From positions 62,001-126,000 of the forward strand of contig MU859105.1 of the NCBI GenBank assembly GCA_033297205.1: a DNA stretch of 64,000 nucleotides. The letters run 5' to 3'. Shown here one piece after another: positions 11,031 to 20,503 of the stretch (positions are counted from its first letter, which is position 1; each line of letters begins with the position of its first letter). The DNA comes from Pseudoneurospora amorphoporcata. Lineage: Eukaryota > Ascomycota > Sordariomycetes > Sordariales > Sordariaceae. The position numbers were made by a program, and so were the translations under genes. The notes beneath the pieces were generated by a model that was not told the DNA's origin, did no database searches, and worked only from the letters and a program-made list of their open reading frames with translations.

Positions 11031-11930
11031 TCACTTCTTGGATTGCTCCTGGAGTTTAACCTCGGCAACCTCACAAATTGTCTCCCAAAACTGTCCCTCC
11101 TCATGCGCAAACCTCCCCAAAAACAACCCATCGACTCCATCCTCCTCTTTTAACCTCTCAAACAACCCCGGCCCCGCACTCCCTCCATACAGAATCCTCG
11201 TCGCCCCTCCCTTTTCCTCCCTCTCCCTCACCACTTTACTCTGCCGGATAGCCTTAACCACAGCTCTCACGTGTTCTGTTCCCGCCGGTTGGGCCGCCCC
11301 GATCGCCCAGACAGGTTCATACGCCAACAAAACTTGCTCGGTCGGGTCAATCCCGTCCAGACACCTCTCTACCTGTCCTACCACCTCTTCCGCTGCTTTT
11401 TTGATTGCTCCCTCTCCCGGTGGCGGTACTTGACCAGGAGAACCCTCTCCGACGCAAATCAAAGGTACCATCCCGTTCCTCACTACCGCCTGCGCTTTTC
11501 GGGAGGTCATCTCATCCGTCTCGCCAAAATATCTACGGCGCTCGGCGTGGCCGAGTTCGACTACTCTGCACCCGAGTTCCGCCAGAACAGCAGGCGACAC
11601 CTCTCCCGTGAAGGCACCCGAATCTTCCCAGTGGCAGTTTTGGGCGCCGACGAAGACTCTGGCATCATTTATCGGGTCATATTCATACTGACGGTACTCG
11701 AGGTCGTTGATAGCATACCGCAGGGAGAGATGGTCGGGGATGATGAAGATGTCGATCCTGGCGGCGAGATCGGCGGCCAGGGCGCGGTTTGCCAGGGTGA
11801 GCCCGTCCATCAGTTCGAAGAAGGACTTGAGGAAGTTGACGGTGCGCGCGTGAGAGAAGTACATTTTTGTTGAGACGCCTACTACCCGTCGGCGTGGAAA
11901 TGGATTGGATGGCAGTGACAGCAGGGGCAT
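11031..11930 (-). CDS. Triosephosphate isomerase paralogue, probable L-erythrulose-1-phosphate isomerase type
   Basis: This TIM-barrel isomerase has 299 residues, longer than the roughly 250 of glycolytic enzyme, and one exon. The catalytic residues are all present: the lysine K22 in STKMYF, the histidine H128 in LGHAERRRYFGE, the glutamate E205 in AYEPVWAIG, and the phosphate loop LYGGSAGPG near 265. The usual GNWKMN start of the family is changed to VSTKMYF, losing the conserved Asn, as expected for a sub-family with a different substrate. Bacterial LerI/EryH enzymes, which convert L-erythrulose 1-phosphate to D-erythrulose 4-phosphate, are TIM paralogues of this sort. RpiB-type and DAK-type genes next to it support that reading. 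The start (ACCATGC) gives a short N-terminal extension before the first strand. A moonlighting triose role cannot be excluded. Confidence 0.8.
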   Translation of the reverse strand: MPLLSLPSNPFPRRRVVGVSTKMYFSHARTVNFLKSFFELMDGLTLANRALAADLAARIDIFIIPDHLSLRYAINDLEYRQYEYDPINDARVFVGAQNCHWEDSGAFTGEVSPAVLAELGCRVVELGHAERRRYFGETDEMTSRKAQAVVRNGMVPLICVGEGSPGQVPPPGEGAIKKAAEEVVGQVERCLDGIDPTEQVLLAYEPVWAIGAAQPAGTEHVRAVVKAIRQSKVVREREEKGGATRILYGGSAGPGLFERLKEEDGVDGLFLGRFAHEEGQFWETICEVAEVKLQEQSKK

Positions 11931-12968
11931 GGTTGCTGGTTTCTTTGCTCGACTGTCCGTGGGGAGCTATGGTGTTGTTGGGGTTGTGGTGGTGCACTAT
12001 CGGTGGGGAGATCTGGCAATGGGAAAGGCCAAGAGGAGGGAGAGGTTGAAAGCTGACTGAGATGCCCGTGCTTTGCAAATTCGTTCTCCTTTGTAATTCT
12101 TGCGGTAAAGAGAATTGTGGCTGTATTGCCGTTTGCTCCTTTCTTGATCTGAGTGGTCTGGTCACGATACTGTACCGACAATGACTGGCAAGAGACACTG
12201 TTTGTTGTCTTGGCAGAAGTTGGTGATGACCCGAAAGGAAGGAACACTAGATACCCCGCGGATAAGCGCACCCGTTAACCTTCTCCAAATCCGCCTCAGC
12301 GGTTAATTGTTAGTTGCATCATCATTTCCTCGTCGTTTTGCCGACGTTCTTCAAAGGTTGTTTGCATCCTCCCAAAGTCCCAACCGAGCGGGTGACCTTT
12401 CCTGGTCAAGTCTGATTTTACAAAAGTCCGGGGGATCTGCTGTACAACAACCCCCACGATCCACAACTACCACCCAAAATGTCATTCTGTCATGTGTCAA
12501 GCTCGCGGTCGCCTTGCAGATGTCGAGATGCTCTTGGCGTTGTTCTAGCGTCGTCTCTAAGCTCGGGGGAATGACACCCGAGCAGCCCACTTGGTTCACT
12601 TCTTGGTCATCTTTGGGTTTTGGGGGTCGGGTTACGATATCCGGAGGAGAAGACTCTCAAAGCTGTCATTCAGGTCAGGGGTTTCCCCCAGGTTTTCCCC
12701 ACGATCAAGCAGGTCTGGACTCTTGGGATGGAGAAGGGATTGACATTGCATACATACAAACAGGCACAGAGGAAGGCAAGACTGGAAACAACAAGACTTT
12801 CATCTGGCTTTCATCCCCTTGCAAAGTTGTAAAAGCATTCCGCAAGTGCTAATCGAGCGAGCAAACTGCCCGCACCCGTAATCAAAAAATGCCCACCAGC
12901 CCAGTTCCATGACAAGAGAAAGAAAAGGCAACGCAGAGATAAAACAAATAAAAAAGATTCCACTGCAA
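11931..12968. other. Intergenic, 1.0 kb
   Basis: Promoter of the isomerase gene and 3' flank of the RpiB-like gene. The 181-codon open frame at 12307-12852 begins with TTG, and its translation has no family features. Confidence 0.5.
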
Positions 12969-13613
12969 TTAGCACCCCTTAACCTCCTCAGCTGCCCGGC
13001 CGTTAACATCCCCTCCCACACCCCCCTCATCCCCCTCATAGTGATGAATAGCCTTCACCTTCTCCGCACTAGCACTGCTCTCATCAAACACATACCCCAG
13101 CCACTCCTTTGCCAACCTTCTCGCCAACTCCAAGCCCACTACTCGTTCACCCATGCAAAGGACCTGGGCGTTATTGCTCAACACGGCTCTCTCCACGGAA
13201 AAACTATCGTGCGCCGTAACCGCCCGAATCCCCTTGATCTTGTTGGCCGCAATGGCTACCCCCAAGCCCGTACCGCAGATGAGCAGGGCGCGGTCGCACT
13301 CGCCCGAGGCGACTAGCTTGGCGGCTGCGGCGGCGATGTGTGGGTAGGCGGTGGATTTATCTTCGGAGTCGTGGGCGACGCCGACGTCGATAACGGAAGC
13401 GACGCGAGGGTTGGAGGAGAAGTCGGATTTGATTTTGTCTTTGTAGTTGATGCCGGCGTCCTGTAGGTTGGTGGAAGCAATTGTTAGTGATGGTTCTTTG
13501 CTTGCGAGTACTCTAGAGGGAGGATAAAGAGAAAAAAAGTTGGGAGAGGGAAGACTACTGACATCGCAGCCGACGGCAATACGCCAGCGAGGTTGTTGTG
13601 TTTCTGTAGACAT
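12969..13613 (-). CDS. RpiB/LacAB-family sugar-phosphate isomerase (D-erythrulose-4-phosphate isomerase type)
   Basis: This 180-residue protein is encoded by two exons, 13563-13613 and 12969-13460, with the intron at 13461-13562 (GTCAGT donor, CACTAAC branch site, CTACAG acceptor). It belongs to the ribose-5-phosphate isomerase B fold. The catalytic cysteine is C79 in ICGTGLG, followed by AANKIKGIRAVTAHDSFS and CMGERVVGLELA. Two positions differ from true RpiB. The histidine after GCD near the start is Asp (GCDDAG), and the RQHN histidine region reads LSNNAQ. That fits the EryI/DerI branch, which isomerises D-erythrulose 4-phosphate to D-erythrose 4-phosphate. It is divergent from the kinase gene 597 bp away, so the two could share control. 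Substrate is inferred from context. Confidence 0.83.
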   Translation of the reverse strand: MSTETQQPRWRIAVGCDVSSLPSPNFFSLYPPSRVLASKEPSLTIASTNLQDAGINYKDKIKSDFSSNPRVASVIDVGVAHDSEDKSTAYPHIAAAAAKLVASGECDRALLICGTGLGVAIAANKIKGIRAVTAHDSFSVERAVLSNNAQVLCMGERVVGLELARRLAKEWLGYVFDESSASAEKVKAIHHYEGDEGGVGGDVNGRAAEEVKGC

Positions 13614-14210
13614 TTTTTTGGTTGATATCACTGTTGATGGGATAATGACAGTAACCCCCAAGACTACCTACTGAAGACCGTCTCCTTTGTTCTTAATAAC
13701 CTTACAGGCACCTATAACATCTGTTCACAAGGCTGGTATATCAATATCATGATTCATGACCGGCAATAGTTCGTTGAGTGAAGCCGAGCTATTAGACGAG
13801 GGGGACTCGGATTTAGCCAGGACGTGATGCCGTTCTGGGTAAACCGGAAGAATTGGGGGTCACTTCCGCGCCAACATTGCCGTCACCACCACTCCAGAGC
13901 CCTGTTTGATTGCCCCTCTTTGGCACATGTCTGAATCTTGAGGGAAGCCGATTACGCACGGCAAATGAACAGCCTGGACCGGAAATGATGTAAACGGTAT
14001 GGTGGGTTAAGGAGGGGGAAGTATCACACCAGTGTTCCAGGCCCATACCGGACGATATGAACTACCTATGCTGGGTCAGACAACGTGTAGGTGATCAATA
14101 TCTTCGAGCACTCTCCAACTCACAAGTGACCTCGTTGGCCTTCAAAAACGCACTTCCTTCTTTGTCTCATCGTTGTGTGTCCTCTTGCGATTCACCAACA
14201 TCTCTACACC
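13614..14210. promoter_or_regulatory. Divergent promoter region between RpiB-like and DAK genes
   Basis: 597 bp separates the two start codons. A pyrimidine-rich leader and CACCATG precede the kinase start. No individual operator could be defined. Confidence 0.4.
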
Positions 14211-15995
14211 ATGTCAACACGACACCTTTTCCCATCACTTGACGGGCTTGTCCCCAAGGCTCTCCGCGGCATCGTTGCTTCCAACCCTCGACTCAACCTA
14301 GACGAAGCCAACAAAGTCGTATACGACTCCGAAGCACCCCGGTCCAATGTCAGCATTGTCAGTGGCGGAGGATCTGGCCACGAACCTGCTTGGGCAGGCT
14401 ATGTCGGTACCAACTTGCTCGCGGCAGCCGTAATGGGAGATGTATTCGCTTCACCAAGCACCAAGCAGATTCTGGCCGCGGTCGAGTCAGTACCATCCGA
14501 CAAGGGCACTCTCCTGGTGATTACGAACTACACAGGAGACTGTCTTCACTTCGGACTCGCTGCCGAGAAGACCAAGGCAAAGGGCAATCCGTGTAAGATG
14601 CTCATCTGCGGCGATGATGTCTCGATCGGAAAGAAGGGCGGCTCTCTAGTTGGAAGACGTGGACTCGCGGGGCAAATCGGTGTGCTCAAGGTTCTCGGCG
14701 CGGCAGCTGCTCAGGGGGCGAATCTCGACGAGCTTTATAATTTCGGTTCTGCATTTGCCAACTCGATCGTCAGCATTTCTGCTACTCTCGACCACTGCCA
14801 CGTCCCAGGAAGGACCGAACACGGGGCCCTAGCAGAGGGCGAGCTTGAGCTGGGAACTGGGCCACATAACGAGCCAGGCTACTGGAAGCTATCGCCAGCA
14901 CCTTCGGCGGAGGGACTCGTCGAGAAGATCCTCAAGTACTGCCTGGATGAGACAGACCCTGAGAGAGGTTACGTCAAGTTCAGCCCCGGTGATGAGACGG
15001 TCCTGTTGGTCAGCAACTTTGGTGGCCTGTCGAATCTTGAGCTAGGTGGGCTCGTAGACGAGATCCTCCAACAACTGCTGAACGACTGGAACATCGAGCC
15101 GGTTCGAGTGTACTCGGGATGCCTGGAGACGTCACTAAACGCTCCAGCGTTCTCTGTTTCTGTCGTCAATATCACCGCTGCCGCGTCCAACAGCACCTAC
15201 ACCGTCGACCAGATCAAGGGCTTTTTCGATGTCCGAACAGACACCGCCTGGGAAGCTGTTGCTGGATACCAAAGTTATCCAGAGCGACGTAGGCGGGCCG
15301 AGCAGGTCGTCCCACCCCCGAAAGAGATCAGGAGGACAGTCGATGACTCCACCGACCTGAAGATTGACCCTGCGTTGCTGGAGAGTATGATCAAGAGCGC
15401 CTGCAACGCAGTGTCAGCAGCAGAGCCGGATCTCACAAAGTGGGACACTGTCATGGGAGACGGAGACTGCGGTCTGACTTTACAGACCGGAGCCAACGCT
15501 CTCCTTGATGCTCTGAAGACAAAGCAGGTTGCCGCCAAAGGCTCTGTAGTCGAGGTTCTGAACGAGCTGGAAGATATCGTCGAGGGCAAGATGGGCGGGA
15601 CTTTGGGCGGTATTCTCGGTATCTTCTTCGTGGCGCTGCGGGCGGCGCTTCAGGAGAACATCGGGCTCGCGAAGGAACAAGGAGTGCCTGCATTGTGGGG
15701 AAAGGCTTTGTCAACTGCCATCAGCCACTTGCGTCAGTATACTCCGGCCAAGGTTGGTGATCGTACGGTGATGGACACGTTGATTCCCTTCGCCATGGCT
15801 ATGGAGCAAGGGCAAAGCTTCGAGCAGAGCGTCGCTGCGGCTGTCAAGGGATCCGAAGGAACCAAGAAGTTGAAGCCAAAACTGGGCAGGGCCACTTACG
15901 TTGGTGTTGGTGCGGATGACAAAAAGGAGCTTCCTCCCGATCCGGGTGCGTGGGGAGCCATGGTCGGACTCCAGGGTCTCTTGTCGGCTCTTTGA
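14211..15995 (+). CDS. Dihydroxyacetone kinase family protein (DhaK-DhaL fusion), possible erythrulose kinase
   Basis: This ATP-dependent ketose kinase has 594 residues in one exon. The N-terminal DhaK domain binds the ketose. GGGSGHEP is at 52-59, and the histidine that forms the covalent hemiaminal with substrate is H219 in GTGPHNEPG. The C-terminal DhaL domain binds ATP-Mg through MGDGDCG (415-421) and has the following KMGGTLGG and GDRTVMDTL motifs. Length and order match eukaryotic and Citrobacter-type enzymes. The start codon is the one in CACCATGTC; an upstream in-frame ATG would add 12 unlikely residues. Standard fungal DAK genes serve glycerol metabolism. Here the neighbours suggest phosphorylation of erythrulose, as LerK/DerK do in Mycobacterium. 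A second DAK gene elsewhere in the genome would strengthen that view. Confidence 0.9.
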   Translation: MSTRHLFPSLDGLVPKALRGIVASNPRLNLDEANKVVYDSEAPRSNVSIVSGGGSGHEPAWAGYVGTNLLAAAVMGDVFASPSTKQILAAVESVPSDKGTLLVITNYTGDCLHFGLAAEKTKAKGNPCKMLICGDDVSIGKKGGSLVGRRGLAGQIGVLKVLGAAAAQGANLDELYNFGSAFANSIVSISATLDHCHVPGRTEHGALAEGELELGTGPHNEPGYWKLSPAPSAEGLVEKILKYCLDETDPERGYVKFSPGDETVLLVSNFGGLSNLELGGLVDEILQQLLNDWNIEPVRVYSGCLETSLNAPAFSVSVVNITAAASNSTYTVDQIKGFFDVRTDTAWEAVAGYQSYPERRRRAEQVVPPPKEIRRTVDDSTDLKIDPALLESMIKSACNAVSAAEPDLTKWDTVMGDGDCGLTLQTGANALLDALKTKQVAAKGSVVEVLNELEDIVEGKMGGTLGGILGIFFVALRAALQENIGLAKEQGVPALWGKALSTAISHLRQYTPAKVGDRTVMDTLIPFAMAMEQGQSFEQSVAAAVKGSEGTKKLKPKLGRATYVGVGADDKKELPPDPGAWGAMVGLQGLLSAL

Positions 15996-16479
15996 TTTTG
16001 TGATGAAATACTAGTCTTTAGAGTAGTCCAAGCAGCAGTCACGGTTCGACGTGCATTTGTACATTACTGGACAAAAATATGAACACGGTTTCGAACTTGC
16101 CAATACCCAAATGAGGAGCCAAAACGTGAAGATGAAAGGCCGCATTGTAAGCGCTGAAATTGCAATTCGACAATGGTCCACCGTTATGAAATAAATCGAT
16201 CGTAAAGAGCCTGGGGAAAGAAATTGACGAAGGAAAATAGAAAACGAAACGAAGGAACGACATGAAAACTTTTTGAACGAAAGAGCCGCCAATCCGTTTG
16301 TCTATCCCAAGAATGAACTCCCAGTAACCCCAAAGAGAAAAAATGATTATGAAGACAAAAGGAACAGCACGTATTCTCTTCCATACTCACTCCTCCACAC
16401 TCTCATCCAATGCACTTGCGCATTTCCATCACCACTTTATAATCATGTAGCTTCTTCACTTTCAGGTGTTGCCGTCCTA
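15996..16479. other. Intergenic, convergent 3' flanks
   Basis: Lies between the kinase and PTH11-like genes. AT-rich, with no coding feature. Confidence 0.5.
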
Positions 16480-18040
16480 TCACTTCCCAACAGTCCAAGG
16501 CGTCATCTGCTGCTTACTACCACTCTCCCCAAACGTATCAAAATCTGTCGTCGACCCGTTCGATCTCGAATCGTGCGTAATCGTCACCATGGTCGTCTTG
16601 GTCACATGCACACCACCTCCTAGACCACTCCCACTCCCACTGCCACTACCTTTGCCGTGCCCATGAAGACGCTCCTGCGACTCGCTCCTCTCCATATCCG
16701 ACAATGGCAAACTCCCTTCTTCACTTCTCTTTCCACTGGTACCTACCTCCAAATCATGCCCGTCGTCGAATCCCTTGCCATATTTGGATAGAGCGCCGGT
16801 GCCGGTACCGGTACCGGTGTGGCCGCCGCCGGTAGTGTACGACCTAGACTTGTTGCTGCTGCTGAGGCCAAGCATGGACTTGAATGTTCGCGGAAGCGAA
16901 GACTCCTTGATGAGTTTAGGCAGGCAGGGGATGCAGAAGATGAAGAAGCCGCAAGTCATTTCGGCGTCGGCCCAGAAGAGGAGGGGGCCGATGAAGTACA
17001 TGAGGTCGGTCTCTTTGGCGAAGGTGATGGTTTGGTCGAGGCGGAAGCAAGCTGCTACGCAGGCGCTGTTTTGTGGGGATTAAGGTTAGTACTTTGACCG
17101 GAAAGAAACGAGGAGAGAAGAAAAGCAGGAAAGAAAGAGAGAAGGAAGAGATACTTACAGGACACCAACCCCGAAGATGATCGACACACCCAATCTCTTT
17201 TGCCAGTTCAACTGCAGTGTCCAAATAATACCCTGCGGAAGCAGCATCATGATGAAATCGGTAGCCACCTGGCAACTGGCCGAGGTGAGCATCACCTTGG
17301 GCAGGTTGAAGCACTTGGCGGGGACCCAGAACTCCCAGATGGCCCGGTGAGGCACGCATTGAATGTTGAGCAGGAGGGTGCAGAGAAATCCCCAGAGGCA
17401 CTGGAAACCGCTGAGGGCCATGCAGGCCCACCAGAAGAGGCTCCTTCGCTTGTCGGCGGGGACGAAGAGGCGGCACCAATCGAGGAGGATGGCAGTTTTG
17501 ATAAAGGGGAGGACGAAGGAGTAGGCGCAGCCGTAGACGAGGATGAGCTGGGTAGGGGGGAGTAGTGTTAGTTGGTGCAAGATGGAATAGGGACACTCAG
17601 ACCCAAGTTGTGTTATGCGGACTGAGGAAACTCACCCAAAGCGGTCGAACTAAATCTCCATTATGCAAGTTCCATGTGTGAACATAGTAACCTGGTGTTT
17701 TTATCATCTCGTATGCTGCCCAAACCGTGCACCAATATGCTCCCTGGTGAAGAGAGTGGCTAGTTAGTATGATGTTTTCAGCGCAAGTGAACCGAGAGTG
17801 ACAACTCACATATGCACATATCATCAACGCTTCTTCCACCCGCGCTCTCTTTTCTATCCATACTTTAGCATATAGTCGAATGAATAGACATAACGTCGAG
17901 ACGACTAGGCAAAGTGTCGTGACGAAGTAAGCGAGGCCGTTTCGATTTGGTGGATCGTCAAAGCTTGGGGTTATGCCTGGCGGAGGCTCCAGCGCCGGAA
18001 GACTCAATAGTGCATCGATTTGATCTTGCGATAATGACAT
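16480..18040 (-). CDS. PTH11-like/fungal rhodopsin-domain integral membrane protein
   Basis: This is a seven-helix membrane protein of the large Pezizomycotina PTH11-related family, putative surface receptors. Four exons are read: 17810-18040, 17636-17743, 17159-17547 and 16480-17065, with GTGAGT, GTGAGT and GTAAGT donors, giving 437 residues. Helices start at about residue 35 (AYFVTTLCLVVSTLCLFIRL). Family features include RVEEALMICAY, CAYSFVLPFIKTAILLDWCR, the Cys-containing loop CVPHRAIWEFW, and TDFIMMLLPQGIIWTLQL. The C-terminal tail from about residue 300 is cytosolic, rich in Gly, Ser and Thr, and includes GTGTGTG and GSGSGSG runs. No CFEM domain is present at the N-terminus. Ligand and role are unknown. 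Confidence 0.82.
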
Positions 18041-20503
18041 GATGGCGGTTATGGGATCGTAGGGCACGGCGTCATGTACCAATGTTGAATGTCGGGCAGT
18101 ATTGACCGGCGGGTACCTTTGCCGGAGCGAACGACTCGAGAACAAGGACAACCCACACCGAGCAAAACCACAGGATAAAAGTTTGTAAAATGGAAACGAG
18201 TGAAATACGAACATAAACAGCAGCCTCACATGACACACTGGACGGGCGGTTCCTAGTATGATATACCGATATCCCAAACTTCTACACAACGTCAGAGAAA
18301 AATTGAAATGACCTCAGATGGCTATGATGGACAAGCTCGGGTCAAGATGAACAGGGTCAACAGGGACACTCGCTCTGATTTCCGTCCAGTTAAAAAGTCG
18401 CCGACAGTCTGGTAGACCATTATTGAAATCTCCTACCGAATGTAACGTCTGCTCTCTTCTCTTTTTTTTATAGACAGGGTCCAAACACGCGACGAAGACC
18501 CCCAGGATCAGACAATATCCCGCGCAGAACCATCCTCTTTTTCGTCTTCGGTTGCGACCTCGATAATTAAAAGCACCGCTGAACCGCAAGGGCCAGGCCG
18601 GGCCTGGACCTCGTCCAGTCGTAGGCTCCAGACTTGTGCTCCATACCTGAGAGGAAGGATACGGGGCTATCAACGTTTGAAGCAAGGTCGAGGCAGGACA
18701 AATATTTGGATCGACACCAGAGAATGTCATACATAGCCAGGAGCTTGCTTCAAGGTCAAGCCAATAGGACAAGCATGATCCCAGCTGTATGGAAAACTGT
18801 TAGTAAACGGGAGCGCTAGGGAAGGCCAGAGTGGATAAATCCGCAAGTGGTTCCCTAAAATTGCGGGCTGGTGTGGGTGTGGCCAAAGGCTTTGCGCGTG
18901 ATGCGATCCCGACCCCTATTCTCGCCCCACGAAAACCCGAACAGTGAACGCCTAATCAGCACTTGAGTTATGGAATATTCCACGGTAAGCACAGGCGCTT
19001 CCCCAACTATTAGCGCCTCCGCTAAAACATGGAGGTGATGGCGTCAATCAGCAGGGAACGTAGGTGGCTCTCGATCAAACTGAGACGAACGACGATCCGA
19101 TGGTCAACCGCAACGCCTCTCAACGATCTGTTGGTAGGCTGCCAGCTGTATGGACTGAAGATTACCGCAACTGTGGTACACTACTGTAACCACTCTGCTG
19201 AGAATTGCCACGACAGGCCCGAGGGACGAGAGTGGTAACAGAACGCCATTGTCGAATGTACAGGGCCCTGAAGCACCCTCCGAAGGAGCACTAAACCCTT
19301 TGGTGTAGGGCCCGGGGTCGCGAAGGTGGCACGGGCCCACGGCGCCCCGGTGACCGGGCCCACTGGGTCAGTCAATCGGTCAGTTACTCTTTGACCACAT
19401 CGGACATAGGAGCCCTTGCGAGCTGAAAAGACTTGAAACTCGCTTCGTAATGCCCATCTCCAGGCATGGGAGTCCGAAGTAAGGTGTCCGGGGAGAGCAT
19501 CGGTATTGTCGAATACTATTAGAAAACAACGCCGCAGGCCGGCTTAAGTCATGTACATCTCGCCAATATTGGCAACGCCTGCTTGTCCATCAGATGGCCC
19601 TCCTCCTACCTAGCTCCGAACACCCGTCGAATTCTAAGCAACCGCGAACTGTATGGGCATCGGAGACCTGTGGAAGAATTCTCGCCCATTTGGCAGATGA
19701 TGGGGCGCAAATATCCCAAAGCCCACCAGGACCGCCATCATCATTGGTCGCCGTCCATCCGAGATTTGTTGTGTCCACTACCTTTTCACAATGCCGGCGG
19801 TCTAAGGGGGACAAAGTCTCCTCTTCGATGAGAGCGAAGGAAGGGTGCTATACTTGTTTGAGTGTAGTCAAAGCCGGCCCCTGTAATCCACCGCGGAATT
19901 ATTGATCAACGGTGGAGATCACACGAACAAGGGGGATAATGTTAGCGCTCCAGCGGGAGAGTCTGCTCTTGTCTATCAAGCCGCATTTTGATTGTACCAA
20001 CACCGCAGTCGCTGTATTTACCATGCTCCCATGAGACCATGGGATGAAAGGTCCATGACTTGGAAGTCCCATGAGACATGCATAATCGTTGCCGATGATG
20101 AAAAGCAATGAACCGGAACGGGTAGAGAAATCTTGCAGTAATTGGGGAAGCATATGTACCGACTCATTGCTCTTCATCCAAGCTCATCGGCCAGGCGATT
20201 CGGGGAGTTTGATGGCTCTAGAAGCTTCAATATCGGCCAATAGCTTAGCCACTTCATCGACGCATAAAAGACCCCTGTGAATGGAGACTTATTTCCTTCC
20301 CCTTGCCACAAGAGGGGGATCCAGACGGACGGCCCTGCTTCCCCGATCCCCATTCTCAAGGATAACAAATTGTCGTCTTCCCCCCCTACTCCATATATGC
20401 CTCTCAAACGAAAGAACAGAAAGACACGGTGATATTTCCCACTGTTCCATAGAACTCCAGACTCGCCACGACATAACGAAGACGGCAGAAAGCGAGAAGA
20501 ATC
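18041..20503. other. Intergenic, 2.5 kb, two divergent promoters
   Basis: Lies between the starts of the PTH11-like and monooxygenase genes. Several frames of 60-150 codons occur on both strands, but they use non-ATG starts or have no protein features. Nothing else was recognised. Confidence 0.5.

Noticed and set aside
12307..12852. 181-codon plus-strand frame between the isomerase genes
   Set aside because: Begins with TTG, low-complexity Ser/Gly content, no recognisable domain.
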